This document shows, in pieces, positions 28,707-40,800 of a stretch of 64,000 bases of DNA. This DNA is from Argentina anserina. Lineage: Eukaryota; Streptophyta; Magnoliopsida; Rosales; Rosaceae. Location: positions 1,488,001-1,552,000 of the forward strand of contig NC_065872.1 in the NCBI RefSeq assembly GCF_933775445.1. Reading direction: 5' to 3'. Under the pieces are notes generated by a model that made no database searches, had not been told where the DNA came from, and saw only the letters and a list, made by a program, of their open reading frames with translations. Both the position numbers and the translations under genes were made by a program. Numbering within the stretch: the first letter of the stretch is position 1; each line of letters begins with the position of its first letter.

Positions 28707-28733
28707 GTTCATGCATATACCTCATCTCAAATA
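28707..28733 (+). repeat. 27-bp copy of the LEA_2 leader at its 3' end
   Basis: The 27 bp at 28707-28733 are identical to 27944-27970, which lies just before the pseudogene ATG. Both read GTTCATGCATATACCTCATC followed by TCAAATA. The copy sits at the end of the recognisable LEA_2 sequence. It looks like filler DNA copied during a break repair or a template switch. Confidence 0.85.
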
Positions 28734-29005
28734 GCTCCCCTTGCTGTATTGAAGCCTGTCTAATCATGTACGTTGAGGCCGTCATTTTGATGAAATTGCC
28801 AAGATTTTAATTACTAAACCTCAAGGTGCTAGTAAGAATTTAAGGTGCAATTAGTAGTGACGAATACTGCTGCTAATTCTTCAGCATCTGAAACACACGT
28901 TGACTAAAAAAGTCAATAGATCAGACGGCTCCTACTCATTTTGATCAAACTCCCACCTAATAACCTCAAAGTCCCAAAACACTTACCCGCCATTTTTTTG
29001 TTCAG

Positions 29006-30463
29006 ATGATTCAAAAAACCGTTAGAACCAACGACCTCATTCTCCTCTGCCAAAAATGCAAAACCCTAAACCAACTCAAGCAAATCCACGCCCACATCCT
29101 CACTTCGACCCGACCCGAGAACCCGTACGATATCGCGCCGCTCCTCTCCGCCGCCGCGAAACACGCTTCCGGGTTCTCCTACGCTCGCTCCATCTTCCAC
29201 CACCGCCGCCGCCACCGCAACACTTTCATGTACAACACCATGATCAGACGCCACGCGCCGCCGGCCGCGATCGAGTGCTATCTGGACATGTTGGATTATG
29301 GCCTCGTCGCTAACAAGTTCACATTCCCGCCGTTGATTAAGGCTTGCTCGATGTTAAGTTCTGGGCTGACTGGACGGTTGGTTCATGCCCATGTTGCTAA
29401 GTTCGGGTTTTCCGACGACCCGTTTGTCGTTAGCGGGCTGATCGAGTTTTACTTGGTTGTTCGTGACATTGAATCTGCGAAATCGGTGTTTGATAGAAGC
29501 TGCGACAGAGATGTGGTGGTGTGGACGGCGATGGTTGATGGGTATGGGAAGATTGGGGAAGTTGAGAATGCACGGAAGGTGTTCGACGAAATGCCTGAGA
29601 GGAATGGCGTGTCGTGGAGCGCGATGATGGCTGCGTATTCGCGAGCGAGTGAGTTTGGAGAGGTGATTAGTTTGTTTGGGCAAATGCAAGAAGCGGGGAC
29701 GAGGCCGAATGAGTCTGTGCTTGTTAGTGTTCTCACTGCGGCTGCTCATTTGGGTGCGGTGGAGCAAGGGCTGTGGGTGCACTCGTATGCTAAGAGGCAC
29801 AGGCTTGAGTCGAATGTGATATTGGCCACTGCATTGGTTGATATGTACTCCAAATGTGGGTATGCCGAAGCAGCTACGAAGGTTTTCGAGGGCATGGTGG
29901 ATAAGGATGCCAAAGCGTGGAATGCTATGATTGCCGGGGTTGCAATGAATGGTGATGCAAGGAAGTCGATGGAGCTGTTTGAAAAAATGGTTGGAGATAA
30001 GATTCAGCCGACAGAGACCACATTCGTTGCCCTTCTCTCGGCCTGTAGGCATGCGAAAATGGTAGACAAGGGACTTGAATTGTTTGATCAAATGAGTGCC
30101 CTTTATGGGGTTAAACCCAGGCCTCAACACTATGCTTGTGTTGTTGACCTTTTGGCCAGATCAGGCATGTTAGAGGAAGCTGAGAAGTTTATAGAAGAGA
30201 AGATGGGAGGACTAGGAAGAGGAGATGTCAACGTGTGGGGGGCATTACTAAGTGCTTGTAGAGTTCATGGGAATCTTGAAGTGGGGAACAGAATTTGGAA
30301 AAAGCTCGCTGATATGGGAGTAGCAGATTGTGGTATTCATGTTCTTTCACATAATTTGTACAAGGAAGCTGGCTTAGAATTCGAGGCAAAGAAAGTCCGA
30401 GATATGATATCAGAGGGTGGACTGAAAAAGAAACCTGGTTCCAGTGTGATAGAGGTAAATTGA
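29006..30463 (+). CDS. pentatricopeptide repeat protein, PLS-class with E domain
   Basis: An intronless 485-residue protein, as usual for plant PPR genes. PPR proteins bind single-stranded organellar RNA and act in editing, splicing or stability. The sequence shows the classic N-terminal CKTLNQLKQIHAHILTS, repeats such as VVWTAMVDGYGKIGEVENAR, ILATALVDMYSKCGYAEAAT and AWNAMIAGVAMNGDARKSME, and a C-terminal E motif around VWGALLSACRVHGNLEVGNR. It ends in KKKPGSSVIEVN without a DYW deaminase domain. The first 60 residues have only weak targeting character; mitochondrion or chloroplast cannot be decided. The 5' part is GC-rich relative to its flanks. Its RNA target is unknown. The next gene, at 30919-33570, is convergent. 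Confidence 0.9.
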   Translation: MIQKTVRTNDLILLCQKCKTLNQLKQIHAHILTSTRPENPYDIAPLLSAAAKHASGFSYARSIFHHRRRHRNTFMYNTMIRRHAPPAAIECYLDMLDYGLVANKFTFPPLIKACSMLSSGLTGRLVHAHVAKFGFSDDPFVVSGLIEFYLVVRDIESAKSVFDRSCDRDVVVWTAMVDGYGKIGEVENARKVFDEMPERNGVSWSAMMAAYSRASEFGEVISLFGQMQEAGTRPNESVLVSVLTAAAHLGAVEQGLWVHSYAKRHRLESNVILATALVDMYSKCGYAEAATKVFEGMVDKDAKAWNAMIAGVAMNGDARKSMELFEKMVGDKIQPTETTFVALLSACRHAKMVDKGLELFDQMSALYGVKPRPQHYACVVDLLARSGMLEEAEKFIEEKMGGLGRGDVNVWGALLSACRVHGNLEVGNRIWKKLADMGVADCGIHVLSHNLYKEAGLEFEAKKVRDMISEGGLKKKPGSSVIEVN

Positions 30464-30918
30464 GTGGCTTAAGAAATGCTTGTCGGTGATCTTTGTCCTC
30501 CACAAGCACAAGAAATGCTTGGGATGCTGGATTCTGTTTGTAAAATCGAAAATTTAGAGGATGTATGATCCGGTGACTCCTTCCTTAGATGTATTTATCT
30601 ATATATCACTTCATTCTTTTGATTCAATACAGCAAAAAATTGAATAATGCAGCAGAGAAATATTTGTCTTTACTTGAACTTTTGCTGGAAGCATAGAAGA
30701 AATTAATACAAGAATATGCAACTTACAGTACACTAATATTGCACTCAATATTAAGATAAGGTAATGAATATATGCTGGGAAGGTAATTTTTTCTCATTCC
30801 CACTAAGTTTCTATAGCCTGCTAATCTGCCATATCTACCATTATTAAGATCAATAATCTGCCATTTCTGCCTACTAGGTATAGGATTAGAATAATTGTGT
30901 ATCTGGGCTCTTCAGATA
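30464..30918. other. intergenic between convergent genes
   Basis: Holds the 3' untranslated ends of the PPR gene and of the GlcAT14-like gene, which converge here. AT-rich; nothing else is seen. Confidence 0.5.
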
Positions 30919-33570
30919 TCAAGCGCATTGTTTCGCATGAAAATCTTCTGCAGATATCAAACCGGTGATGAGACGGTTTAGTCTTTCAGCACCTGGACCT
31001 GGCCTAAGAGTGGTAACATTTTTTATTGGGTAATCCGGAACTGAAGCATTTTCATTTGCTCCAGTACCAAACCATCCTCCTGGTACATACCCATCAGCAT
31101 TGCAGCCTAATAGCTCCGAGTCAATCTTGCTTAGAACTGACTCATTCCTGCCAAATTTCCTGGCAAATGGTGCGTTGCTGTCTACCATGCGCTGGTAGTC
31201 ATCATTGGTGAGGAAATGTGGATGTTGTTTTGGGGGGTTGTCCCATGATATGAAGTGAAGATCATGGCTCACAGTAGTGTTTCGAAACTCCTCCGCATTA
31301 CAGATGACTGTGTGGAAATACCCTTCTGGTGAAGAAAGAAAGTTGGCATAATACATAAGGAGTATCCTTGGGAGGTTGTCCCACCCCCATACCATGTATT
31401 CCACAAAAGGACGGGAGAGCATCATCCAAGCAGAACCTGATGAATTATTGAGCAAAATAAGGAATCAGGTATTATGTACATCACTCACAGTTCAAATAAT
31501 TGTTTTCAAATCCCTTTCATAAAGGAAAGATGACGTGAAAACTAAAGGTAGTGCGCAGATTCAGTATATACTCGTTCAAGTACATGAAAATTGACAATAT
31601 AGTTTACTCTGGCCTCATTTATTCCAAGGAGGCAATCATTGCATGAACAAAACAAGAAACACAAAAGGAAAGAAACACAATAACACCTTTTTCCTAATTA
31701 GTATTTGTGAACTAGCAGAAGGGAGTAGCTCATGTAACTTATCTTACAGAACAGATAACCGAACACCTTTTGCTATGAAAGCCATACACAACGCATAATC
31801 TGACCAACTAGATGGACTAAAATATTGTTTAATCTTTGCAGAACTGCAAGTGATAGTTTCGAGTTCTGAGCAATACTATATAAGTGCCTTGGTAATGGAC
31901 TACCTGGGTAATTGGCCAATAATCATACTTAAAGGCTGATCTCATGTTTATCTACAAACATCACTTAACCTAGCGGTTCATCTAGTCCTTCTGTAAAAGA
32001 CCATGACATTGATTCTTGTTGAACAGCAGTAATCAATTAGCAGGCAGATAGGTTCAACAAGAATGAGAAGCAACAGAAGCAGAGATTCACCTGTAAACAG
32101 CTTATATGCACTTGGAACACTCCTTTTCTCTGTTACCCAAAATACATCTGACTTTTGTACACTATACAGCCCTGGGTCAATGATAACTGGTTTTGCCCTC
32201 TGGTACCTGAGGGGTTCATGGAAACCCTTTAGGAGCTATATATAAATTTGCAAGGCTTCATCTTCCTACTTTTAGAATTAAACAAAAAGAAAGAATATCA
32301 CTAAACAAAGAAGCAGGATGAGCAACTTACTCCTTCCAGCCGATGTCACTGGTATGCTCTATAAAGTTGAGAGTTCTGGGAATGGATGACAAGACATGAA
32401 GCATATCTGTAGAGCAGAAAAGACAAACACATGCACTCAGTCATCTGTATCTGTACATGACCATGCAGCAATAATTGATCAGTACTCTTTGTGTTACCAA
32501 ATATAGTTCTAAACAGATCCAGTTGAAATGACAGGATATGAAACAAACGTAGGAAGCAAGACTTCCAAGTCAGAGGTCATAAAAGAAGCTAAAAAGAGCA
32601 GATGCCTCTTTCATCACTTGCTCAGTAATATAGTTCAAGCAGTAGACAAAGCAATATCTAAATGCTTCTGTAATTAGCATTGAGCAAAAGCAGTATTAAT
32701 AGTGAGTTGTAAACATTGCTTTTGTGATTACCAAAACAAGATGGAACCCAGAAATCTAATACATAAAAATAGATGGAAATAAGCGAAATCAGTGACATCT
32801 TGGTAAAAACAACAGCTATGAAATTGCAAAACCAATTCATTTTAAGGCAATCCATAACAAGCAAAAACCAGTTCCCACTCCAATTAAAGAAATATGACAA
32901 ACAAGAACTACATCAATAACTAATTTAAAAAGTTGAAACATCCAATGCTCTAAACAACTTGCACAAAACAATCCGGAAAGGCGAAAATGACACTTGGCTA
33001 CTTAAATTCCCAGGACTTACCATCTTGGGTTACTAAAGGATAATCAGAAGCACTCAAATTGATAAACCAATCCCACTCTCCACCTTCCTTCAACAAAATC
33101 GCCGCGGCATGAAGCGTATTGCTCACCATTGTTGGCCCTCTGTAAGTCACCAAATTAGCCCTCACCACCACTCTCACATTCCCCAGCTTCTCAAACATGG
33201 GCTCACTCCTCACAAACCTCACCAACTCCAACCTCTCCTCCGGCGAAGCCTCAAGGTCCAAGTGCACTGCATACTGATTCCTCGGATGGTACAGAGCCTT
33301 GAGCGTCCTCTTCAAGCTCTCACCGTCCCCCATTGAACCTGAGATCAAGTAAGCCAATCTGGGAACAGGGTCCTTGTTAGCACCAGAAACCTTGAGCTTT
33401 GACTCCACGAAGTGTGGGATGTCATTTTTGACGTGGGCTTTGTACAGTCTCGAAGCAGATGAGCTTGAAGAAGTGACAACAGTGATGAAGATGAGGAGAG
33501 TGGAGAGGAGCAGAGACAGCACCAGTGGTAAAAACCACTTCTTTTTCTTCTGGGTCTTGCTGGTTTCCAT
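30919..33570 (-). CDS. GT14 glycosyltransferase, beta-glucuronosyltransferase GlcAT14-like
   Basis: Model on the minus strand: exons 33021..33570, 32331..32406, 32091..32206 and 30919..31436, 419 residues, all GT-AG and in phase. It has a short cytosolic tail rich in Lys, one membrane anchor (about residues 12-32), a stem, and a core-2/I-branching (GT14) catalytic domain with LAYLISGSMGD, HPRNQYAVHLDLEA, WDWFINLSASDYPLVTQD and GWKEYQRAKPVIIDPGLY, ending near GPGAERLNRLITGL. Plant members such as GlcAT14A-C are Golgi type II proteins that add glucuronic acid to type II arabinogalactan side chains of AGPs. The length is typical. The exact acceptor is inferred from the family. An AGP-type FLA gene lies 18 kb away, but there is no evidence of a functional link. 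Confidence 0.9.
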
Positions 33571-35597
33571 GGGAGGGCAAAACCCAGAACCAGAATGAGC
33601 TCAATCAGCAAGAAACAGAGCAAAGATTGAGGCTTTTTGGAGTTCTGGGTTTCATTTCTTGATAAAGGTTGAACCTTTATTAATGGGTTTTAAGTGGTGC
33701 AGGGGATCTGTGCTGAGCTGAGAGACAAGATCAAAGAAGTAGAAGAAGGTGTTGGTTGTGCACACAAAAATGGTTGGTGGGTTTTCATGGAATGAATGAT
33801 TGAAAGAATCAATTTGGGGGTGTATAGTTCATGTGACTTGGGTTAGTGGGTGAGTGGTATTATTAGCTCCAATAAGCAATGAGGTTTGGAGACAAGAATG
33901 TGAGAGAGACTATGAAGCTGAGAGAGAGTGAGAGAGGGACTGTGCATTTTTGGGAGGTGACTGTTTTAAAGTCTCTAACTTTTGTGGTGACTCCATTAGT
34001 CCATTACTGTTCAACTGGGAGAGGAATCAAAATTTTCACCACGCGGTTGTGAATCTGTGGCCAACTGGCCATAGATAGAGAAAGCTGGACTGAGGTCGCT
34101 GAGAAAGAAGAGGGAAGGGGAATTCTTCTGGGGCATGTGGGACATAATAGAGAGATTAGACATTGTTTAGTTTAATTGATGAGGAGGAATCATAGAGACT
34201 TTTAGAGGCTTGCTACCTGTGTGCTTAGTAAAGCAGTTTACTTGGACAGTCATGCCCAGTTTGTTCTAATCATGATTTGTTCATAGCTTTATTAGAAAAC
34301 TTTCCCCCTTCTTTGTTATTTAAGATATTTGAAAGTTAAATCTCTTGTGTAATCTTTCCGCACAGGCAGATACCTTCACGAATTGTTTATCTTCATGTGA
34401 GATGCAAAAACTACATTTTGCAAATGCAAGGTGGTTTAGGTTAGTGGTACACTGGTTCTAAGTAATACGTGATCTTAAACTAGTTTAAGACTGTAGAAAA
34501 TTGGTGTACTAGATTGTCTGTTGCGAATTTAGCTACCATCGATGCTCCAATACATTGTCATATGACTCATATCATATACTTTCAAAGTTTGAAACCCATG
34601 TCGAGCATGGTGGACAAATTAGGCTTATCTCTTGTCACTGTCCATCAAGCTGTGGTTAGAAAATTTGGGCTTTAGGTATGGATTAACTGCTTAATACACA
34701 CTAATTAACAACAATGGGCTTTTCAACTACATGTAAACGAAGACCCTAAACATTTGGCAATGTAGCACTTGGAAGTGTGATTCTAACAGATCGAGTCAAT
34801 CCTTGGAAGTCACATGAGGAACTCCTTCAACATACGCAACTGGCCTGATTGCTCAAGACAAAAGCGTCATTTTCCTTCCTAGTCTTTTCCCCTTTAATTG
34901 CGATCTAATTCACTCGTTTTCTTTTTCAACTTCCCATGTTATGAATCCAAACGCCATAATTAATCACCCTCATTTAGACCCCATACATACTTTGTCGACA
35001 TGCATAAGCAAGAACGTTAAAAATATTTAAGCATATCTATTTGTTACGGGGTCTCTATCAATGCAAGTAAACCAAATGCATAATACATCAATTATTGCTA
35101 AACCACAGAAAGAAAGAAAAAACCGTTTGGTACACATAAAAACCCCTTAGAAAAAACGTACGCCAACATACACCACATTTCAATATATCAAACGCCGATA
35201 CCGTGAAGTATCACGCTGATTCTCACATTTACACGAGCAATAAAACTTTCGAGTCTCCCTATACATCCGTTCCGACCCGAATTAAGAGATTTTTCCGACG
35301 TTTAAAACGGGTTAGGCCGGATGCAAGAAACTCATGACAAGTTGAAGAAAAAACCCTCAAAACATGGTGTAGCCAAAATCTAGCCGACAAAACACACACC
35401 TTGTAAGTCATCTTCTTCTTCTTACCTTCACCAAAGAAACAGTCCAACCTAAAGCCCATTACAAAAGCCCCAGTCCCCCCTCCAACTCCTCTCTCTATAG
35501 GGATTCGAGCCATTCTTCAAAGTCTTCCTCCTCCTTTCTTATTTTAACAACCTCATTCATCTAGGGTTCTTCCAGATTTGCAGATCCAATCTGGAAA
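33571..35597. other. intergenic between divergent genes
   Basis: About 2 kb between the starts of the GlcAT14-like gene (minus) and the sugar-phosphate translocator (plus), so it should hold both promoters. GA-rich microsatellite-like sequence lies around 33900-33945 on the GlcAT14 leader side. Pyrimidine-rich sequence at 35522-35555 is typical of a plant leader just before the translocator ATG. No gene is found. Confidence 0.55.
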
Positions 35598-36629
35598 ATG
35601 GCGCTCTCCGACGGTGTCGTCAAGAAGGTCCTCCTCTCCTACGCCTACGTGGCCATCTGGATCTTCCTCAGCTTCACCGTCATCGTCTACAACAAGTACA
35701 TCCTCGACCGCAAGCTCTACAACTGGCCCTTCCCCATCTCCCTCACCATGATCCACATGGCCTTCTGCTCCTCCCTCGCCTACCTCCTCGTCAAGGTCCT
35801 CAAGCTCGTCGAGCCCGTCTCCATGTCACGTGACCTCTACCTCCGCTCCGTCGTCCCCATCGGCGCCCTCTACGCCCTCTCCCTCTGGTTCTCCAACTCC
35901 GCATACATCTTCCTCTCCGTCTCCTTCATCCAGATGCTCAAGGCCCTCATGCCCGTCGCCGTCTACTCCATCGGCATCCTCGTAAAGAAAGACCCCTTCA
36001 AGTCCGACACCATGGTCAACATGCTCTCCATCTCCCTCGGCGTCGCCGTCGCCGCCTACGGCGAGGCCAAGTTCAACTCCTGGGGCGTCAGCCTCCAGCT
36101 CCTCGCCGTCGTCTTCGAGGCCACCAGGCTCGTCCTGATCCAGATCCTCCTCAATGCCAAGGGAATCAGCCTGAACCCGATCACCTCTCTCTACTACGTC
36201 GCGCCTTGCTGCTTTGCGTTCCTCTGCATCCCCTGGATCGCCGTCGAGTTCCCGGTTCTGAAGGAAACGTCCAGCTTCCATTTCGATTTCGTCATTTTCG
36301 GCACCAATTCGCTCTGTGCGTTCGCGCTGAACCTGGCTGTGTTCTTGCTGGTGGGGAAGACGTCGGCGCTGACGATGAACGTGGCTGGGGTGGTGAAGGA
36401 CTGGCTGCTGATCGCGTTCTCGTGGTCGGTGATTAAGGATACTGTGACGCCCATCAATCTGATAGGGTATCTGATTGCGTTTTTCGGGGTGGCGTATTAC
36501 AATCATGCTAAGCTGCAGGCGCTGAAGGCCGCCGAGGCGCAGAAGAAGGCGCACCAGGACAATGTGGAGGCTGGGAAGCTGTTGGAGGAGAGGGACGAGG
36601 ATGGGAAGAAGAACGAGACTCAGGATTGA
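35598..36629 (+). CDS. sugar-phosphate/phosphate translocator-like (TPT/DMT family), intronless
   Basis: A single exon of 343 residues beginning [20 protein letters not shown]. About ten membrane segments are visible, with [16 protein letters not shown] in the first hairpin and [12 protein letters not shown] and [20 protein letters not shown] as conserved blocks of the triose-phosphate/nucleotide-sugar translocator family. No chloroplast transit peptide precedes the first span, so an endomembrane (Golgi or ER) antiporter like the Arabidopsis 'probable sugar phosphate/phosphate translocator' group is likely. The charged tail ([16 protein letters not shown]) would face the cytosol. The substrate is unknown. 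Oddity: the first two-thirds use C-ending codons almost exclusively, which creates long shadow frames on the other strand and contrasts with all neighbours. Confidence 0.9.
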   Translation: MALSDGVVKKVLLSYAYVAIWIFLSFTVIVYNKYILDRKLYNWPFPISLTMIHMAFCSSLAYLLVKVLKLVEPVSMSRDLYLRSVVPIGALYALSLWFSNSAYIFLSVSFIQMLKALMPVAVYSIGILVKKDPFKSDTMVNMLSISLGVAVAAYGEAKFNSWGVSLQLLAVVFEATRLVLIQILLNAKGISLNPITSLYYVAPCCFAFLCIPWIAVEFPVLKETSSFHFDFVIFGTNSLCAFALNLAVFLLVGKTSALTMNVAGVVKDWLLIAFSWSVIKDTVTPINLIGYLIAFFGVAYYNHAKLQALKAAEAQKKAHQDNVEAGKLLEERDEDGKKNETQD

Positions 36630-38183
36630 GTGAGGTTCGGTTTTTTCTACTAATGGGTAAGTGGGAACTCCACCATTGTAATTGCCACGGAGAGAATTGA
36701 AATTAGAGGCAATGGCGAGAACAATGTAGCAAGTGGGGTGTTTGCTTATTTAGAAAACTCACTTAGCAGCTTATTGTTTCTGGGTAATGTGGTGGTGTTA
36801 TATGTTTTATGTATTATTCTTCAGATTCAGTCTTGTTTCACTTTTACAGTTGATAGTTTTCGCAACTTAGATGTGGTGTCGGATGTTGATCTTGGTCGGG
36901 GCCTTGTGGCAATTTATCATTGTGATTAGGAGAGGTTATAAATGTTTTGGGATTCTTATTGAATTCAGGTAGAGAACATGAGCTTGTTGTATCTTTATAT
37001 TTTCCATGTGAATTATTGTCCCCCAGAGTATCCTACTTATGCTGGCGATTTGAATTGATTGTGTTTCTGCCTTTGATGTTTATGTGTCAATTTCTTAACC
37101 TTATGTTGCCGGAATGCTCTATATCATCTCGGGATATCTCCATTATGGCAATTTAGAGGTCTGACCCTCTGGTTGGCCTACAGGAAACATAAATGTGGAG
37201 AACCTGATATCCCGATAGTGTAGTAAAAAGCTTGTTGAATTCCTTGTTCCATATATGATTTTTGCTTCTAGGGTTCAATGTGTAAAGTTCCTATCCGACA
37301 TTTTACATCACAGATAATGCTTGTCCCAAGCAATAGCGAAAAGAACTGTTGCACTTTTTTAGGTGAGACATTTGTGATCTGCCAAATAGTTTTCATGCAT
37401 GGTAGACGGTAAAGTTTAACTGATGCATAATGCATTAGTGGCAGTTGCCCCATATATAGGACTACTCTTCACTTTGGATTTTAAGCTGTTACAGCAAAGC
37501 ATGCAGGACTCAGAAATGAGAAGCACGCTCTTTTTTCTCCGTTATTGCATAAGTTTGAGAAAGTTCCACTTTTGATGGTTTCATTTTGGGTCTTTGTCAG
37601 TTTGAAACCGATTTAAATTATTAGAGGAGTTTAGAGCGTTGAAATGTTCATGATGAACATGCTTCTGGCCTCCCCCATATCACGGCATAACGGCAATGGT
37701 TTGAAGGCTTTGAGCTTCTCAGATCCAAACCATTTTCACTTCTCTAATAGCCATTCAACCTGTATCTAGAAAGGAAAAACCAAGAAGGAACTACGTTAAA
37801 AGAAAACCCAGAATCTTATATGCTTATTAGTTAACAATTATCAGCATGGCAACTATTAAGACGGGCAGTGCATATTCAACTTCTACACATCTGTTCAAAG
37901 TGGAGAAAACATGAACCTTAAGATTTATATAGCCAAGGAAAAGGTCTATGCATCCCTTTGGGAGCTAGTTGTGATCTTCAACTGAAGTAGGCAAGACTTC
38001 ATTCAAATTAAAGATACCAGTTGACTATGGGTAACATCACCAACTATTGATGCATGCATGCCATGAATCCTTTTAGTTTCTACTCATCCATTTCTCTTTC
38101 AAGGGACCCAAGTCTGAAATCACAACTTCATTAAGGTAGTCAAAGCACAATAGATTAGATACCACACCAGACCATTTGTTTAT
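36630..38183. other. intergenic, convergent 3' ends
   Basis: Holds the 3' untranslated region of the translocator, then AT-rich DNA. From about 37.7 kb it resembles 43.1 kb onward (for example CCATTCAACCTGTATC against CCATTCAAACTTTTATC), because the NPF tandem duplication unit starts here. No gene is seen. Confidence 0.55.
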
Positions 38184-40800
38184 CTAGCACCTATCCTCAG
38201 CAGAGAAACCATTAGATGTTTTGGTATGTTTTCTTGGCTTGTACCACCTACCACAAACAAGATATGCTACAAAATTGATGAAACTTAAAACGCTCAAAAG
38301 CGCATAGAAATAATCAAGCTTTCCACGGTTGATATTGTCTGCAAGCCATCCTTGCCCATCTTTGCTTCCGGTGACCCTCCGCACGATCGATACCAAGAAG
38401 CTACTGACGAAGAAGCCTAGTGCTAAAGTGCTCAGGAAGAGTCCTGTGCTCATAGTTTTCATTCCTTTTGGTGACTGGGTGATAAAGAAATCAAGCTGGC
38501 CAGTGTAGATGAAAGCTTCACCAGAACCCACCAGGAAGAACTGTGGGATTAACAAGTACACACTAATCGGCAGAGGACCTGTACTCATAGCTCTCATTTC
38601 TTTAGCCACTGATAATCGCTTCCTCTCGGTCACTGCAGCCGCTGCCATTCCAAGAGTCGATAGGACAAGACCAATTGCAATTCTCTGTAAATTGGTGAAA
38701 CCTGTTGTAGAAAGAAAGACATTGGATACATAATTAGATTACGTCATGGGATCCCTTATGTTCAAAGTATTGTTACTTCTAGTGCAAGGCATGGGGTACT
38801 TGGCGTTCTAAGATTTGTTATGTTCAGTTCAAAGTGTTGTTAGTAATACTATAATGCTTCTGATCATCTTCTTCATCCAGTATGTGTACCTGGTTGGCCT
38901 TTGAATTTCTTCCAAACAGGCATAATGACACGGTCGTTAAAAGCCAGTGTGATCAATATGGCTAGCACAAAGAAGACTGTTAGAGAGCCGGCCGGGATTT
39001 GAAACTTTCCAATAGATCTCTCCATGGTGGATGCTTGTTCTACTGAGAAGGTGAGCATCTGTGCGTATATTGTCCAAAACATGATGGTTGTGGCCCATAT
39101 TGGGAGTAGTTTGACCATCATTTTCACCTCCTCCACTCTTGTAACTGAGCATAACTTCCATGGGTTTGGAACAGAACCTGCAGGTGCGTTTCGCTCAAAA
39201 TCTTCTTCTGTCGCAATAGCTGCCTTGTCCAAGAAACTAGCCAAAAATTGAACCAGATAAGAATAAACACTAGAAATGAAAATATAGAAACTTAATTAAT
39301 ATGTTGTCATTGAATATATTGTCCAAACTGAAACTACTAAATAGGGTTAGGGAGCCTAAAATAGTAACCAAATTGAACTTACCAGAACTGATCAGTGTGA
39401 GCAATTCTTGAAGCCTCAGGATAATTCTCATACAACAAAGCAATGTCGAGTGGAAGTGGCATCTTTCTCTTCCTTATAGCAGCCATGATAACCTGAAAAA
39501 TTTGAACTATGGGACTTCCAGTGCTTTTCTTATATCTGTATCTCTTGGTCCCTGAAAGAAACACCAAGATGGCTATCACAAATGAAATGGAACATATTCC
39601 ATAGGCCAAGCTTCTGTCCACTTGGTCTTGTATGTAGACAAGGACAGTGACTGCCATCAAAGTTCCAGTGCTAATGAAGAAGAAAAATCTATTGAAGAAA
39701 TAGGCCATCTGCGCTTTCTCTTTGTCATCTTTCTCATCAAATTGATCAGTTCCAAATCCTGAAACACTTGATTTCAGCCCACCAATCCCTAATGCAATTA
39801 TATATAAAGCCAAGTAAAGAAATCCCATTTGAAATTCATCGGCTTGTTTGCAGTTGTTGTTGGCAGCAGTTATGTCACAATGAGGTGGGCGCAGCTGCGG
39901 CAATTTTACTGATATCGCTAATGCAACTATGCCCTGTACATAAAAGAAGAGTATATCATATAAAAATCATCATTAATCTTTGATAAATTGGGAACTAAAA
40001 ACTGAAAAAGTGCTCACCAATGTTTGTATTGAAGCAAAGATTGCAATGGTCTTGTATCTGCCAAGAAAGGAATCCGCAAAGAAGCCTCCCAGCAAGCATA
40101 GGAGGAAGGATGTGCCTATGAAGTCTGTGACAATATTTGCTGAAGTTGAGCTTGGCAAATGCATTGTATCAACTAGGTACGTCACCAGGTTTACTGCTAT
40201 TCCCATAGTTGATAGCCTTTCAGATATTTCAATTCCTATAACAAGTCATTTTAGTCAAGAAATTAGTTAACACCTTGGTGAATGATGACACATGAGGGTG
40301 TTTCATTAAAAGCTAAGATTAATATATGTTAAACTCTTGGGTTGACTACCATTTGAATTTTGAATATGCTTGAGGAACATTATTTATGCTAAACCCCCAG
40401 AACATTATGACTACCATTTAAATGCATGCATAACTCCCTCATTATTTTTTTTTTTAAAAAAAGTATGCTAAACCCCCATCACCTTTGCATGAACCACTTA
40501 CTTATGCTGAACAAAACCTTGTAACAGATCAGTCCCTCAAGTGTCATGAAAGACAATAGAACAAGTATATACAAACCTAGTATTAGCACGGCGGCAACCC
40601 AACCGCCAGTTCTGGACTTATCAGCAGGAAACCCTTTATAGTCCAGAGCATCAGCGGCAGTCCAACTCATTTTCTCCTCCTGAAGATCAAAACAGACAGC
40701 AATGTAGTTGTGTTTAGATTCAGTATGGTTAACATGGTTCCCAGGAAGAAATTTCTATTTTTGTTTCAGTTAAGGGAAAGAGAGCTAGATTACCAACCAT
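38184..40800 (-). CDS. NRT1/PTR FAMILY (NPF6-like) transporter, copy A
   Basis: Minus-strand model: 40798..40800 (ATG only), 40577..40679, 40018..40235, 39383..39933, 38890..39236 and 38184..38701, 579 residues. NPF proteins are 12-span proton-coupled transporters of nitrate, peptides or hormones in the plasma or vacuolar membrane. The proton-coupling ExxER motif is EISER (38-42). GTSFLLCLLGGFFADSFLGR, KSSVSGFGTDQFDE, FLDKAAI and GSGEAFIYTGQLDFFI are typical of the NPF6 group. At the position of the nitrate-binding His of Arabidopsis NRT1.1 (FWTVHAQ) this protein has Tyr349 (FWTIYAQ), as in the NPF6.4 branch. The start follows from splicing ATG to GAGGAGAAAATG; translation could instead begin at the Met at 40668-40670. 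It is a tandem paralogue of 43485-46196. Confidence 0.9.

Larger units (their letters stand above)
27993..28738 (+). pseudogene. LEA_2 / NHL (NDR1/HIN1-like) gene disrupted by a MITE
   Basis: The open part begins MNPEHKAVLIKIVTFLKAIV and has one membrane span (about residues 17-42), then LKTAVTVTITDASLTQFK, the usual start of the LEA_2 domain in membrane-anchored NHL proteins. There a 175-bp hAT MITE interrupts the codon string. The same frame resumes after it with LNQDSINYSLTFDLAINNS, a typical LEA_2 continuation. Later matches (GVYSIDVVATI and CELKLPLMSSG) lie in other frames, and an in-frame TGA follows GWRQ. At least one nonsense change and one or more frameshifts are therefore present besides the insertion. 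NHL proteins are plasma-membrane proteins linked to defence and abiotic stress; this copy cannot make a normal one. A TATA-like box remains at 27903-27911. Confidence 0.82.

Noticed and set aside
29354..30130. 258-codon open frame on the minus strand
   Set aside because: It is antisense to the PPR gene, with no family resemblance.
35826..36554. Long 242-codon open frame on the minus strand
   Set aside because: It is antisense to the sugar-phosphate translocator. The frame stays open only because the sense codons end in C, and its product is a Glu/Asp-rich low-complexity string.
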